A DNA stretch of 64,000 bases, from positions 62,001-126,000 of the forward strand of contig NZ_PUIC01000005.1 in NCBI RefSeq assembly GCF_022750545.1, in the 5' to 3' direction. Position 1 is the stretch's first letter. Every line of letters starts with the position of its first letter. Position numbers and translations under genes: made by a program. Below the pieces are notes generated by a model, which ran no database searches, was not told where the DNA came from, and was given only the letters and a program-made list of their open reading frames with translations. Source of the DNA: Caulobacter sp. CCUG 60055 (GTDB taxonomy: Bacteria > Pseudomonadota > Alphaproteobacteria > Caulobacterales > Caulobacteraceae). Positions 50,909 to 59,800 of the stretch are shown in pieces.

Positions 50909-50932
50909 GTTGCTATACGACTGTATAGCAAC
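50909..50932. promoter_or_regulatory. Perfect 24-bp operator upstream of the Rieske oxygenase
   Basis: GTTGCTATAC-GACT-GTATAGCAAC has 10-bp arms with no mismatch around a 4-nt centre. It lies 20 bp after the TetR stop and 24 bp before the oxygenase ATG. Size and symmetry fit a TetR-family dimer site, and its position would block transcription of the catabolic genes. Confidence 0.75.
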
Positions 50933-50956
50933 ATCCGTCGTCACGCAGGTTCCCCG

Positions 50957-52084
50957 ATGAGCGAGCCGCTGGAGCGCAGCCTCCCCGCCTGGATCTACAC
51001 CGACCCCGGCTTCTTCGAGCGCGAGCGGGAGACGATCTTCCGCACGGGTTGGCAGGTGGTCTGCCACGTCAACGACGTGCCCGAGCCCGGCGACTACCAC
51101 ACCCTGGATTTCCTCGGCGAACAGGTGCTGGTCCTGCGCGGCGGCGACGGCGAGGTGCGCAGCTTCCACAACGCCTGCCGCCACCGCGCCGCCCGGCTGG
51201 CCGACGGCGACAGCGGCAATTGCGGCCGGCGGCTGGTCTGCCCCTATCACGCCTGGAGCTACGGCCTGGACGGATCGCTGGTCCGCACGCCGCCCTGGCA
51301 GGGGTTCGAGGCCCTCGATCTGCAAAGCCACGGCCTCGCGCCGGTCGAACAGGAAATCTGGCTGGGGTTCGTCTTCGTCCGGTTCGCCCCCGGCCTGCCC
51401 AGCGTCGCCGAGATGATGGCCCCCTATGCGGCCGAACTCGCACCCTACGGCTTCGAGGCGATGCGCCCCCTCGGCCGCGTCACCCTGCGGCCCCGGCCGG
51501 TGAACTGGAAGAACGTCGCCGACAACTACGCCGACGCCATGCACATCCCCGTGGCCCATCCCGGCCTGACCCGCCTGTTCGGCCCGACCTACGCCATGGA
51601 GGCCGGCGAGTGGGTCGACAGGCTGTGGGGCGTGGTCGGCGAGACGCCGTCGGCCAACTGGGTCGAGCGGATGTACCAGGGCCTGTTGCCGGCCTTCGAC
51701 CACCTGCCGCCCGATCGCCGGCGGCTGTGGGCCTATTACAAGCTGTGGCCGAACATGGCCTTCGACGTCTATCCGGACCAGATCGACTTCATGCAGTTCG
51801 TGCCGGTGTCGCCGACCCGGACCCTGATCCGCGAAATCTCCTATGTGCGGCCCGACGCCCGCCGCGAGGCCAGGGTCGCGCGCTATCTCAACTGGCGCAT
51901 CAACCGCCAGGTCAACGCCGAGGACACCGTGCTGATCCAGCGGGTGCAGGACGGCATGGCCTCGTCCAGCTATGTCAGCGGGCCGCTGTCGCCGGACGAG
52001 ACGTGCCTGGCCGCCTTCGCCCGGCGCCTCAAGGCCGCCATCCCCGAAGCCGGGCTCGACCATCCGCCCAGAAAGGCCGCCTGA
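50957..52084 (+). CDS. Rieske non-heme iron oxygenase, alpha subunit
   Basis: A 375-residue oxygenase. The Rieske domain (about 35-150) has both [2Fe-2S] pairs: NACRHRAARL (C-x-H) and CPYHAWSYG (C-x2-H). The catalytic domain (about 160-365) has the mononuclear iron site DNYADAMHIPVAHPGL (N/D...H-x4-H). The overall style is that of quaternary-amine demethylases such as GbcA or CntA and phthalate-type oxygenases. It heads an operon with a PYROXD2-like flavoprotein and an APC permease. No ferredoxin-reductase subunit is encoded nearby, so electrons must come from elsewhere. Substrate inferred to be amino-acid or betaine-like. Confidence 0.9.
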   Translation: MSEPLERSLPAWIYTDPGFFERERETIFRTGWQVVCHVNDVPEPGDYHTLDFLGEQVLVLRGGDGEVRSFHNACRHRAARLADGDSGNCGRRLVCPYHAWSYGLDGSLVRTPPWQGFEALDLQSHGLAPVEQEIWLGFVFVRFAPGLPSVAEMMAPYAAELAPYGFEAMRPLGRVTLRPRPVNWKNVADNYADAMHIPVAHPGLTRLFGPTYAMEAGEWVDRLWGVVGETPSANWVERMYQGLLPAFDHLPPDRRRLWAYYKLWPNMAFDVYPDQIDFMQFVPVSPTRTLIREISYVRPDARREARVARYLNWRINRQVNAEDTVLIQRVQDGMASSSYVSGPLSPDETCLAAFARRLKAAIPEAGLDHPPRKAA

Positions 52085-52085
52085 C

Positions 52086-53699
52086 ATGGCTGACACCACC
52101 GACATCATCGTCATCGGCGGCGGCCACAACGGCCTGACCTGCGCCGCCTATCTGGCGGCGGCGGGCCTGAAGGTCACGGTGCTGGAGCGGCGCGGCGTGG
52201 TCGGCGGCGCGGCGGTGACCGAGGAATTCCATCCCGGCTTCCGCAACTCCGTCGCCAGCTACACCGTCTCGCTCTTGAATCCCAAGGTCATCGCCGACCT
52301 CGACCTGCACCGCCACGGCCTGAAGATCGTCGAGCGGAGGATGTCGAACTTCCTGCCGCTACCCGACGGCCGCTATCTCGGCGTCGGCGAGGGCCGCACC
52401 AGGGCCGAGGTCGCCAAGTTCTCGGCCCGCGACGCCGAACAGCTCGACGCCTATGGCGCGCGCCTGGACATGATCGCCGACGTGCTGCGCGAACTGGTGC
52501 TGGAGACGCCGCCGAACCTGGTCGAGGGCGGCTGGGCGCAGGCCATTCCCGAACTGCTGAAAAGCGCCAGCCTGGGCCGGCGTCTGTCGCGGCTGAACCT
52601 GACCGCCAAGCGCGACCTTCTGGCCCTGTTCTCGCAGTCGGCCGGCGACTGGCTGGACTGCTGGTTCGAGAGCGAACCGATCAAGGCGGTCTACGGCTTC
52701 GACGGCGTGGTCGGCAACTACGCCAGCCCCTACACGCCGGGCTCGGCCTATGTGCTGCTGCACCACGTGTTCGGCGAGGTGAACGGCAAGAAGGGGGCCT
52801 GGGGCCACGCGGTCGGAGGCATGGGCGCGATCACCCAGGCCATGGCCGCCTGCTGCCGCGAGCGCGGCGTCGTCATCCGCACCGACGCCGCCGTGGCCGA
52901 GGTGCTGGTCGAAAAGGGCCGCGCCGCCGGCGTCGTCACCGAGGCCGGCGAGACCCTGCGCGCCCGCGCCGTGGTCTCCAACCTCAATCCCAAGCTGCTG
53001 TTCGGCAAGCTGGTCGATCAAGCGGCGACGCCGGCCGACTTCGGCGAGCGCATCCGCCGCTACCGCTCGGGCTCGGGCACCTTCCGCATGAACGTCGCCC
53101 TGTCCGAGCTTCCGCGTTTCACCTGCCTACCCGAGGCTGGCGACCATCTGACCGCCGGGATCATCGTCGCCCCCAGCCTGGCCTATATGGAAAAGGCGTT
53201 CACCGACGCGCGCGAGCACGGCTGGTCCAGGCAGCCGATCGTCGAGATGCTGATCCCCTCGACCCTGGACGACAGCCTGGCGCCGGCGGGCAAGCATGTG
53301 GCCAGCCTGTTCTGCCAGCACGTCGCCCCGCAACTGTCCGGCGGCCGCTCCTGGGACGACCATCGCGACGAGGTCGCCGACCTGATGATCGCCACGGTCG
53401 ACGCCTATGCGCCGGGCTTCAAGGCCTCGGTGCTCGGCCGCCAGATCCTGTCGCCCCTCGACCTGGAACGCACCTTCGGCCTGACCAACGGCGACATCAT
53501 GCACGGCAATCTCAGCCTGGATCAGATGTTCTCGGCCCGGCCGGTTCTCGGCGCGGGGGACTATCGCACACCGGTGCAAGGGCTCTATCAATGCGGGGCC
53601 GGGACCCATCCCGGCGGCGGCGTCACCGGGGCCCCCGGCCACAACGCCGCCCGCGAGATCGTGCGGGACGCCCGCCGAGGGAGATTGAGAACGGCATGA
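52086..53699 (+). CDS. PYROXD2/CrtI-like FAD-dependent oxidoreductase
   Basis: A 537-residue flavoprotein starting 1 nt after the oxygenase stop. The FAD-binding motif IIVIGGGHNGLTCAAYLAAAG is followed by ERRGVVGGAAVTEEFHPGF and SVASYTVSLLNPKVIADLDL, closely resembling PYROXD2 and phytoene-desaturase-type proteins; the C-terminal GLYQCGAGTHPGGGVTGAPGHNAA is the second FAD motif. It probably dehydrogenates an intermediate in the pathway begun by the Rieske oxygenase. The stop overlaps the permease start by 4 bp. Confidence 0.9.
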   Translation: MADTTDIIVIGGGHNGLTCAAYLAAAGLKVTVLERRGVVGGAAVTEEFHPGFRNSVASYTVSLLNPKVIADLDLHRHGLKIVERRMSNFLPLPDGRYLGVGEGRTRAEVAKFSARDAEQLDAYGARLDMIADVLRELVLETPPNLVEGGWAQAIPELLKSASLGRRLSRLNLTAKRDLLALFSQSAGDWLDCWFESEPIKAVYGFDGVVGNYASPYTPGSAYVLLHHVFGEVNGKKGAWGHAVGGMGAITQAMAACCRERGVVIRTDAAVAEVLVEKGRAAGVVTEAGETLRARAVVSNLNPKLLFGKLVDQAATPADFGERIRRYRSGSGTFRMNVALSELPRFTCLPEAGDHLTAGIIVAPSLAYMEKAFTDAREHGWSRQPIVEMLIPSTLDDSLAPAGKHVASLFCQHVAPQLSGGRSWDDHRDEVADLMIATVDAYAPGFKASVLGRQILSPLDLERTFGLTNGDIMHGNLSLDQMFSARPVLGAGDYRTPVQGLYQCGAGTHPGGGVTGAPGHNAAREIVRDARRGRLRTA

Positions 53700-54949
53700 G
53701 CCAGGCGCTGTCGGAGGCGAACGGGACGCTCAATCGCACGCGCGGCCTGGGTCCGATCTCCGCCATGTTCCTGGTCGCCGGCAACATGATCGGCTCGGGC
53801 CTGTTCCTGCTGCCCGCCTCCCTCGCCGCCATAGGCAGCGCCAGCCTGGTCGGCTGGGTGATCGCCTCGGTCGGCGCCCTGCTCATCGCCGGGGTGTTCG
53901 CCACCCTGGGCGTCATCCGCCCGTCCGACGACGGCCTGGTGCGCTATCCGGCCGACGCCCTGCACCCGTTCTTCGGCTTCGTCTCCTGGGGCGCCTACTG
54001 GATCTCGGCCTGGGTCGGCAACGTCGCCATCGCCATCGCCGCGGTCGGTTATCTGGAAGTGTTCCTGCCCCAGATCATCGGCCCGATCCCGACCCTGATC
54101 GCCACCCTGGGCGTGATCTGGGCCCTGGTCATCGCCAACCTGGTCGGCGCCAAGCTGGTGGTGCGCATCAGCGCCTCGACCCTGGTCATCGGCCTGATCC
54201 CCATCGTCGCCGCCATCGTCCTGGGCTTCGCCCGCTTCGACCCGCAGGTATTCGCCGCCTCGTGGAACGTCAGCGGCCACCCCCTGGCCAAGGCTGTTCC
54301 CGGCTCGCTGGTGCTGATCTTCTGGGCGTTCATGGGCCTGGAGAGCGCCACCGTGGCGGCGGCGGCGGTCGACAACCCCAAGCGCAACGTGCCGATCGCC
54401 GCCATCGGCGGGGTCTGCCTCGCCGCCCTGGTCTACACCCTGGCCACCGCCGCGGTGATGGGGGTGATACCGGCGCAGGCGCTGGCCAAGTCGAGCGCGC
54501 CGTTCGCCGAGGTGGTCGCCCATGTCGCCGGCCCGGCCGCCGGGGCCATCGTCGCCGCCTGCGCCCTGGCCAAGACGCTGGGCACCCTGGGCGGCTGGGT
54601 GCTGTGCACGGCCGAGGCGGGCCGGGCCGGCGCGGCCAGCGGCTACCTGCCCAAGGCGCTGTCCGAGGTCCGCGCCGACCGCAAGCCGGTGCGCGACATC
54701 CTGCTGACGGCGGTGCTGATGACCGTCGCCGCCTTCGTCACCCTGTCGCCGACCCTGATCCGGCAGTTCAACGTGCTGATCAACCTGGCGGTCCTGCTGG
54801 TGCTGACCGTCTACATCCTGTGCGCCATGTCGCTGGTGCGGTTCTCGGGGGCGATCGAGAGCCCCCGGCTGCGCGGCCTCGCCCAGGCCATGGCCATGGT
54901 CGCCGGCGGCTTCTGCATCTGGATGATGATCGCCTCGTTCGGCCATTGA
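53696..54949 (+). CDS. APC-family amino-acid/polyamine permease
   Basis: A 417-residue transporter with about 12 hydrophobic segments. The first segment has the APC helix-break motif MFLVAGNMIGSGLFLLP, and IFWAFMGLESATVAAAAVDNPKRNVP is the conserved segment 6-7 region found in arginine/agmatine or cadaverine antiporters. As third gene of the oxygenase operon (ATGA overlap with the flavoprotein gene) it probably imports the nitrogenous substrate across the inner membrane, while the TBDR next door could do so at the outer membrane. Confidence 0.92.
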   Translation: MSQALSEANGTLNRTRGLGPISAMFLVAGNMIGSGLFLLPASLAAIGSASLVGWVIASVGALLIAGVFATLGVIRPSDDGLVRYPADALHPFFGFVSWGAYWISAWVGNVAIAIAAVGYLEVFLPQIIGPIPTLIATLGVIWALVIANLVGAKLVVRISASTLVIGLIPIVAAIVLGFARFDPQVFAASWNVSGHPLAKAVPGSLVLIFWAFMGLESATVAAAAVDNPKRNVPIAAIGGVCLAALVYTLATAAVMGVIPAQALAKSSAPFAEVVAHVAGPAAGAIVAACALAKTLGTLGGWVLCTAEAGRAGAASGYLPKALSEVRADRKPVRDILLTAVLMTVAAFVTLSPTLIRQFNVLINLAVLLVLTVYILCAMSLVRFSGAIESPRLRGLAQAMAMVAGGFCIWMMIASFGH

Positions 54950-54985
54950 CCCCCGCCCGCCGGGCGAGCGGGGGCCTTCGCAGCC

Positions 54986-57349
54986 TCAGAACTTCTGGCC
55001 GAACTTGACCGCGAACAGCCGCGGCTTGGTCGGCACGATATAGGGGTTGGCGCAGACCGTCGGCGTGCATTCCGAGTAGCGATAGATGTCGCCGCGCTCG
55101 TCGAAGGCGTTCTCGATGGTGAACTCCACCGACCAGTTGTCGCGCTCGACCCCGGCGGCGAGATCGACCGTGGTGAAGGCCCGCAGCCGTCCGAGGATGT
55201 CGCGCTCGGGGCTGCGCAGGTCGGCCCAGCTCGAGCCCTGATAGAGGACCGAGGCCTGCAGGTGGGTGCGATAGGGCCCCAGGTCGGCGACGTAGCGCGC
55301 GGTGCCGTTGACCTTGACCTTGGGCGTGACCGGCAGCTCGGTCCCCGACGGGGCGGCGGGGTTGGGACAGTTGGTGATCAACCCGCCGGTGACCGGGTCG
55401 GGATTGCGGCAGTAGTTCTGGGTCAGCTCGGCGTCGGTGTACGAGCCCGAGCCGGTGAGGGTCAGCCCCCGCGTCGCCTGCCAGGCGATGTCGCTTTCGA
55501 CGCCGATCACCCGCGCCTGGCCGGCGTTGCGGATGATGGTCAGCGAGTTCGGCCCCAGGAACGAGAACTGGAAGTCCTTCCAGTCCTCGTAGAACACCGC
55601 GCCGTTGAACCTCAGGCTGTTCTCCAGCCACGAGGTCTTCCAGCCGATCTCGTAATTGGTCAGGTAGTCGGGCTGATACGGCGGCAGGTCGCCGTTGCGG
55701 TTGACGCCGCCGGGCCGGAAGCCGGTGGAGACCGTGCCGTAGATCAGCTTGCGCTCGTCCAGGCGGTAGGTGGCGTTGATCTTGTAGGTCGTCCCGTCGG
55801 CCTCGACCGACTTGTCGAGGTTGGTGCAGGGCCCCGCCCCCACCGAGACCGGCGCAAAGCACTTGGCCTCGCCGGTCTTGGAGCTGAAATTGGCGCTGAA
55901 GCCGTAGAAGCCCTTGAGCGAGTTCTTGGAATCGTAGGCCCGCACTCCGGCCGTCACGGTCAGCCTGGGCGTCAGGTCGTAGGAGGCCTCGCCGAAGACG
56001 GCGTAGTCCTCGTCCTCGCGTTGCTGCTCGGTCAGCCACAGGGTCTGGGGCCAGCCGGTCACCCAGAAGTTGGAGCCGAGGGCGTCGATCTTGTAGCGCT
56101 GCTCGATGAAGTGGGTCTGCTTCTGGTAGAACAGCCCGGCCACGAAGCGCAGCCGGTCCTCCTTGGGCGAGGAGATGCGCAGTTCGTGGCTCTGCTTGGT
56201 GAAGTGGTCCTTGGCGTCGATGTGCTGCGAAGGATCGACCGGCCGGCCGGCGTTGTCGGTGACGTAGGCCCCCGAGCCGAACAGGGTGTCGTAGAAGAAC
56301 GAGTAGTCGGTGTAGTCCGACTGGGTCTTCACCCGCCGGTCCATGTAGGCGCCGGCGTAGACTAGGTTGAAGTCGCTGATCTTGCCTTCCACGGCCAGGG
56401 CGGCCTGGTACCAGCTCTCCTTGGCGTTGTCGGGGTAGAAGTGGGCGACCTTGAGGTCGCCGAACTTGGGATCGTAGCCGAACACGCCGCGGCTGCGCTG
56501 GCGCTGGCCCATCAGGGTCGGGGTGACCGTCCAGTTGTCGTCGAGGTTGATCTTCAGCGCCGCCCGCGCGCCCTGGGTGTCGATGGTGTTGTAGTTGCTC
56601 TTGACGAAGGGCGCGTTGTCGATGGTCACGCCCGAGGTCGGGTAGGTGCGGGTGGCGTGGACGTTGTCGATATAGCCCCCGTCGTGCTCGTCCCAGCCGA
56701 CCAGCCGGATCGCGGCCCGCTCCGACAGGGGGATGTTGACGTAGCCCTCGGCGACGTAGCCCGGCCCGCCGTGGTCGACCTGATTGGCCGTCAGGTCGTA
56801 GGCCGCGCTGAAGCCCGCCGTGCTGGGCTGGTTGGTGATGATGCGGATGGTGCCGGCCTCGGAGCTGGCGCCGTAGAGGGTGCCCTGCGGCCCGGCCAGG
56901 GCCTCCACCCGGGCGATGTCGTAGATGTGGACGTCCAGCACCCCGTCGATGGTGGTGACCGGCTGTTCGTCCAGATAGACCCCGACGCTGGGCAGCGAGC
57001 CGGAGTGGTTGCCGTCGCCGCCGCTGGCGACGCCGCGCATGTAGACATGGGCGAAGCCGGGGCTGACGCTCTGGAACGCCACGCTGGGCAGGAACTTGAC
57101 GTAGTCGTTGAAGCCGTTGACGTGCAGCTGCTCCAGCTTCTGGGAGCCGAGCGCCTGGATGCTCACCGGCACGCTCTGCAGGTTCTCCTCGCGCTTCTGG
57201 GCGGTGACGATGACCTCCTGCAAGGTGGTCGGACCGTTGGCCTCGGCCGCCAGGGCGCTGTGGGCCCCCGCCAAGGCGGTCGTGGCGAGCAATATCGCCC
57301 ACCCCGCGCCGCGCCCGCCCGATAGAACGCCATTCTTTACAAGACGCAT
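54986..57349 (-). CDS. TonB-dependent outer-membrane receptor
   Basis: A 787-residue TBDR: signal peptide (about 1-35), TonB-box-like LQEVIVTAQKREENLQSVPVSIQ, plug with FLPSVAFQSVSPGFAHVYMRG, VEALAGPQGTLYGASSEAGTIRI, and a barrel ending LFAVKFGQKF. The plug (Q-K-R-E-E-N-L-Q-x-V-P) is the subfamily common in Caulobacter and sphingomonads for catabolic substrates. It is convergent with the Rieske oxygenase operon 36 bp away, so an association is likely but not proven. ATG 57349 has GGGGAG 6 nt upstream. Confidence 0.92.
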   Translation of the reverse strand: MRLVKNGVLSGGRGAGWAILLATTALAGAHSALAAEANGPTTLQEVIVTAQKREENLQSVPVSIQALGSQKLEQLHVNGFNDYVKFLPSVAFQSVSPGFAHVYMRGVASGGDGNHSGSLPSVGVYLDEQPVTTIDGVLDVHIYDIARVEALAGPQGTLYGASSEAGTIRIITNQPSTAGFSAAYDLTANQVDHGGPGYVAEGYVNIPLSERAAIRLVGWDEHDGGYIDNVHATRTYPTSGVTIDNAPFVKSNYNTIDTQGARAALKINLDDNWTVTPTLMGQRQRSRGVFGYDPKFGDLKVAHFYPDNAKESWYQAALAVEGKISDFNLVYAGAYMDRRVKTQSDYTDYSFFYDTLFGSGAYVTDNAGRPVDPSQHIDAKDHFTKQSHELRISSPKEDRLRFVAGLFYQKQTHFIEQRYKIDALGSNFWVTGWPQTLWLTEQQREDEDYAVFGEASYDLTPRLTVTAGVRAYDSKNSLKGFYGFSANFSSKTGEAKCFAPVSVGAGPCTNLDKSVEADGTTYKINATYRLDERKLIYGTVSTGFRPGGVNRNGDLPPYQPDYLTNYEIGWKTSWLENSLRFNGAVFYEDWKDFQFSFLGPNSLTIIRNAGQARVIGVESDIAWQATRGLTLTGSGSYTDAELTQNYCRNPDPVTGGLITNCPNPAAPSGTELPVTPKVKVNGTARYVADLGPYRTHLQASVLYQGSSWADLRSPERDILGRLRAFTTVDLAAGVERDNWSVEFTIENAFDERGDIYRYSECTPTVCANPYIVPTKPRLFAVKFGQKF

Positions 57350-57481
57350 ATCCGACTCCCCGCTGAGAAACCGACCGGCCCGACGGCTTGTTCTGGTTTC
57401 ACCCCTGTCCAGACTACGCTGCTACTCGCACTGCACTCCCCCATGGCGACGCCGGCCGTGGCCGTCCGGCGCGCGAACCGT

Positions 57482-59521
57482 TCAGTCCTCCCCCGGCGCG
57501 GCGGGATAGGCCTCCAGCACCGGACCCAGCGCCGCCTTCAGCGGGCCGAGCCACGGTTCGAACCGCCGCCAGTGGTCCACCCCCTCGGCGAACAGCGGCC
57601 GGCGGACCTGCTCGGAGCTGGCCGTCCGCACCGCCCGGTCGTTGTCGTGGAAGGCCAGGCAGGCCGGCTCGAATGGCAGGCCGCAATAGTCGAGCAGCCG
57701 CCGGACCTCGCCCTCCAGGTCGTCGACCAGCGCCTCGTAGATCACCCGGTGCACGCAGCCCGGCAGCGCCGCGTCGAAATGGGCCATCAGCGCCACATAG
57801 TCGGCGTAGTAGCGGCCGAGGTCGGTCAGGTCGTAGGTGAAGGCCTGGCCGCGGGCGAAGTGCTGTTTGAATCCCGAAAAGCCGCAGCCCAGCGGGTGGC
57901 GGCGCACGTCGATGATCCTGGCCCGCGGCAGGATCAGGCGGATCAGGCCGACATGGGCGAAGTTGTTCGGCATCTTGTCGATGAAGAACGGCCGGCCCAG
58001 CCGCCGCTGCACGCGGGTGCTTTCCAGATAGGCCTCGCCCATCTCGCGCAGGGCCTCGCCGTCGAGCGCCGCCACCGCCTCGACATAGGACGACGCCTCG
58101 TCGCGGCGGCTCCTGCCGTCCAGCCGGCGGGCCAGGGCGGGAATGTCCGGCAGCTCCATCGTGCCCTCGACCTGGGAATGGCTCGACAGGATCTGCTCGA
58201 CCAGGGTCGAGCCGGCGCGCGGCAGGCCGACGATGAAGATCGGATCGGGCGCCTGGCAGCCGCCGCCCTCGCGCGCGGCGAAGAAGCCGGCCGTGAAGGT
58301 CGCGCGGCACCGCCGCACGTGGCCGGCCGTCTCGTCGGGATCGTATTCCAAGCTAGCCCGGCGCAGGGCGTTGCCGGCCAGATACTGCTGGAACGCCTCC
58401 TCGTCCGCCCCGGCGTCCTCCAGCGCCTTGCCGAGGGCGAAGCGCAGGTGGAGGCGGTCCTCGTCGGCGAGGTCCGGCCGGCCAAGCTGGGCGCGCATCG
58501 CCGCCACGTCGGCCTGGTCGAACCGGAAGGTCTTGAGGTTGGCCAGGCTCCAATAGGCCTCGCCCAGGGCCGGCGCCTGTTCCTGGGCCTTGCGATAGGC
58601 GGCGACGCTGTCGGCGCGGCGGCCGACGGTCTTGAGCGCATGGCCCAGGCTCATCCACGCCTTGGGCTGGACGGGATGGTCGCGCAGCAGCGCCTCGTAG
58701 CAGGCGATCGCCTGCTCGTAGTCGCCGACGCGGCCGAGGGCGGCGGCCTTGAGGTTGCGCAGGCCGGGATCGCGCGGATCGTCGGCGAGCAGCATGTCGA
58801 TCTGGACCAGCGCCGCCTCGGCCTTGGTCTGCCGGTAGAGCGCCACGGCGTAGTTGCGGCGCGCCGGCGCGAAGCTGGGCGCCAGCTCCAGGCAGCGGGC
58901 CAGCAGGTTCTCGGCGTCCTCGTAGCGCCCCAGCCGCGTGCCGATCTCGGCCAGCATGCGGATGGCGGCGACGTCGGTGGGCGAAGCCTTGAGGTGGTCG
59001 CGCAGCATCCGCTCGGCCGCCGCCAGGCGCCCGTCGTTCAAGGCCGCCGCCGCCTCCAGCAGCCGTGGGTCCTTGACCTGGGCGTTGACGTGGCGGGCGT
59101 AGGCCTCGTCCGCCCCGGCGTGATCGCCGGCCAGGGCCAGCTGGTCGCCCAGCCGACGCCACGCGTCATGCAGCGGCGCCAGAGCCGTCGCCCGGGCCGT
59201 GGCGTCGAAGGCCGCCCGCCGTCTCCCGGCGGCGGCGTGAACCAGCCCGACCTCCAGATGAGCGGCGGCGAAGCGCGGATGGGCGGCCGCCAGCGGCTCC
59301 AGCACCTCCCGCGCGGCGCCCAGGTCGCCCTGGCCGCGCAGGGCCGCGCCGAGCAGGCGCAGGGCCTCGGGATGGCCGGGCGCGACCTTGAGGATCTCGC
59401 GAGCCTGGGCGGCCGCGAGCAAAGGGTTCGCTGAAGACAGGCGGACGGCGTGCGCCAGCGCAGTCTCCAGCGTGCCGAGCGGCTCTGACGCCCCAGCCGT
59501 CAAGACATCCCCCTGCCCCAC
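57482..59521 (-). CDS. TPR-repeat sulfotransferase family protein
   Basis: A 679-residue two-part protein. Residues about 20-370 form tetratricopeptide repeats (ALRLLGAALRGQGDLGAAREVL; YEDAENLLARCLELAPSFAPARRNYAVALY; AWMSLGHALKTVGRRADSVAAYRKA). Residues about 440-670 form a PAPS-dependent sulfotransferase with the 5'-phosphosulfate loop VGLPRAGSTLVEQIL and the 3'-phosphate-binding region IIDVRRHPLGCGFSGFKQ. Acceptor unknown. The start is GTG at 59521 with AGGGAG upstream; no signal peptide, so it is cytoplasmic. It stands alone. Confidence 0.88.
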   Translation of the reverse strand: MGQGDVLTAGASEPLGTLETALAHAVRLSSANPLLAAAQAREILKVAPGHPEALRLLGAALRGQGDLGAAREVLEPLAAAHPRFAAAHLEVGLVHAAAGRRRAAFDATARATALAPLHDAWRRLGDQLALAGDHAGADEAYARHVNAQVKDPRLLEAAAALNDGRLAAAERMLRDHLKASPTDVAAIRMLAEIGTRLGRYEDAENLLARCLELAPSFAPARRNYAVALYRQTKAEAALVQIDMLLADDPRDPGLRNLKAAALGRVGDYEQAIACYEALLRDHPVQPKAWMSLGHALKTVGRRADSVAAYRKAQEQAPALGEAYWSLANLKTFRFDQADVAAMRAQLGRPDLADEDRLHLRFALGKALEDAGADEEAFQQYLAGNALRRASLEYDPDETAGHVRRCRATFTAGFFAAREGGGCQAPDPIFIVGLPRAGSTLVEQILSSHSQVEGTMELPDIPALARRLDGRSRRDEASSYVEAVAALDGEALREMGEAYLESTRVQRRLGRPFFIDKMPNNFAHVGLIRLILPRARIIDVRRHPLGCGFSGFKQHFARGQAFTYDLTDLGRYYADYVALMAHFDAALPGCVHRVIYEALVDDLEGEVRRLLDYCGLPFEPACLAFHDNDRAVRTASSEQVRRPLFAEGVDHWRRFEPWLGPLKAALGPVLEAYPAAPGED

Positions 59522-59800
59522 ACGGGTCGCTCCCTGTTCCGATCGGAGAACGCCGTCATATTCTTGTCAATCGAAGGCGAGCGCAGCTAACCGCGGCTTT
59601 CGCGCCGTGATCGTTTCGACGGCAGGCCCGCCTTGGAAAACGGCGACCGCGCCTCCCCGCGCGACATCTCAGCGCACCCCGGCCCGCCCCGCCCTCGCGG
59701 CGTGAAACGCGAGCAGGTGGCGTCACGCCCGAAATCCCGTAAAACGGTGGACATCGTCGGGCGGGCGTCAATCCGCCGCTACTCGTCAGAGCGGTTGAAC

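Noticed and set aside
59522-59800. A yybP-ykoY-type manganese riboswitch before the terC-like gene
   Set aside because: I could not find the conserved paired elements in the 279-bp leader.
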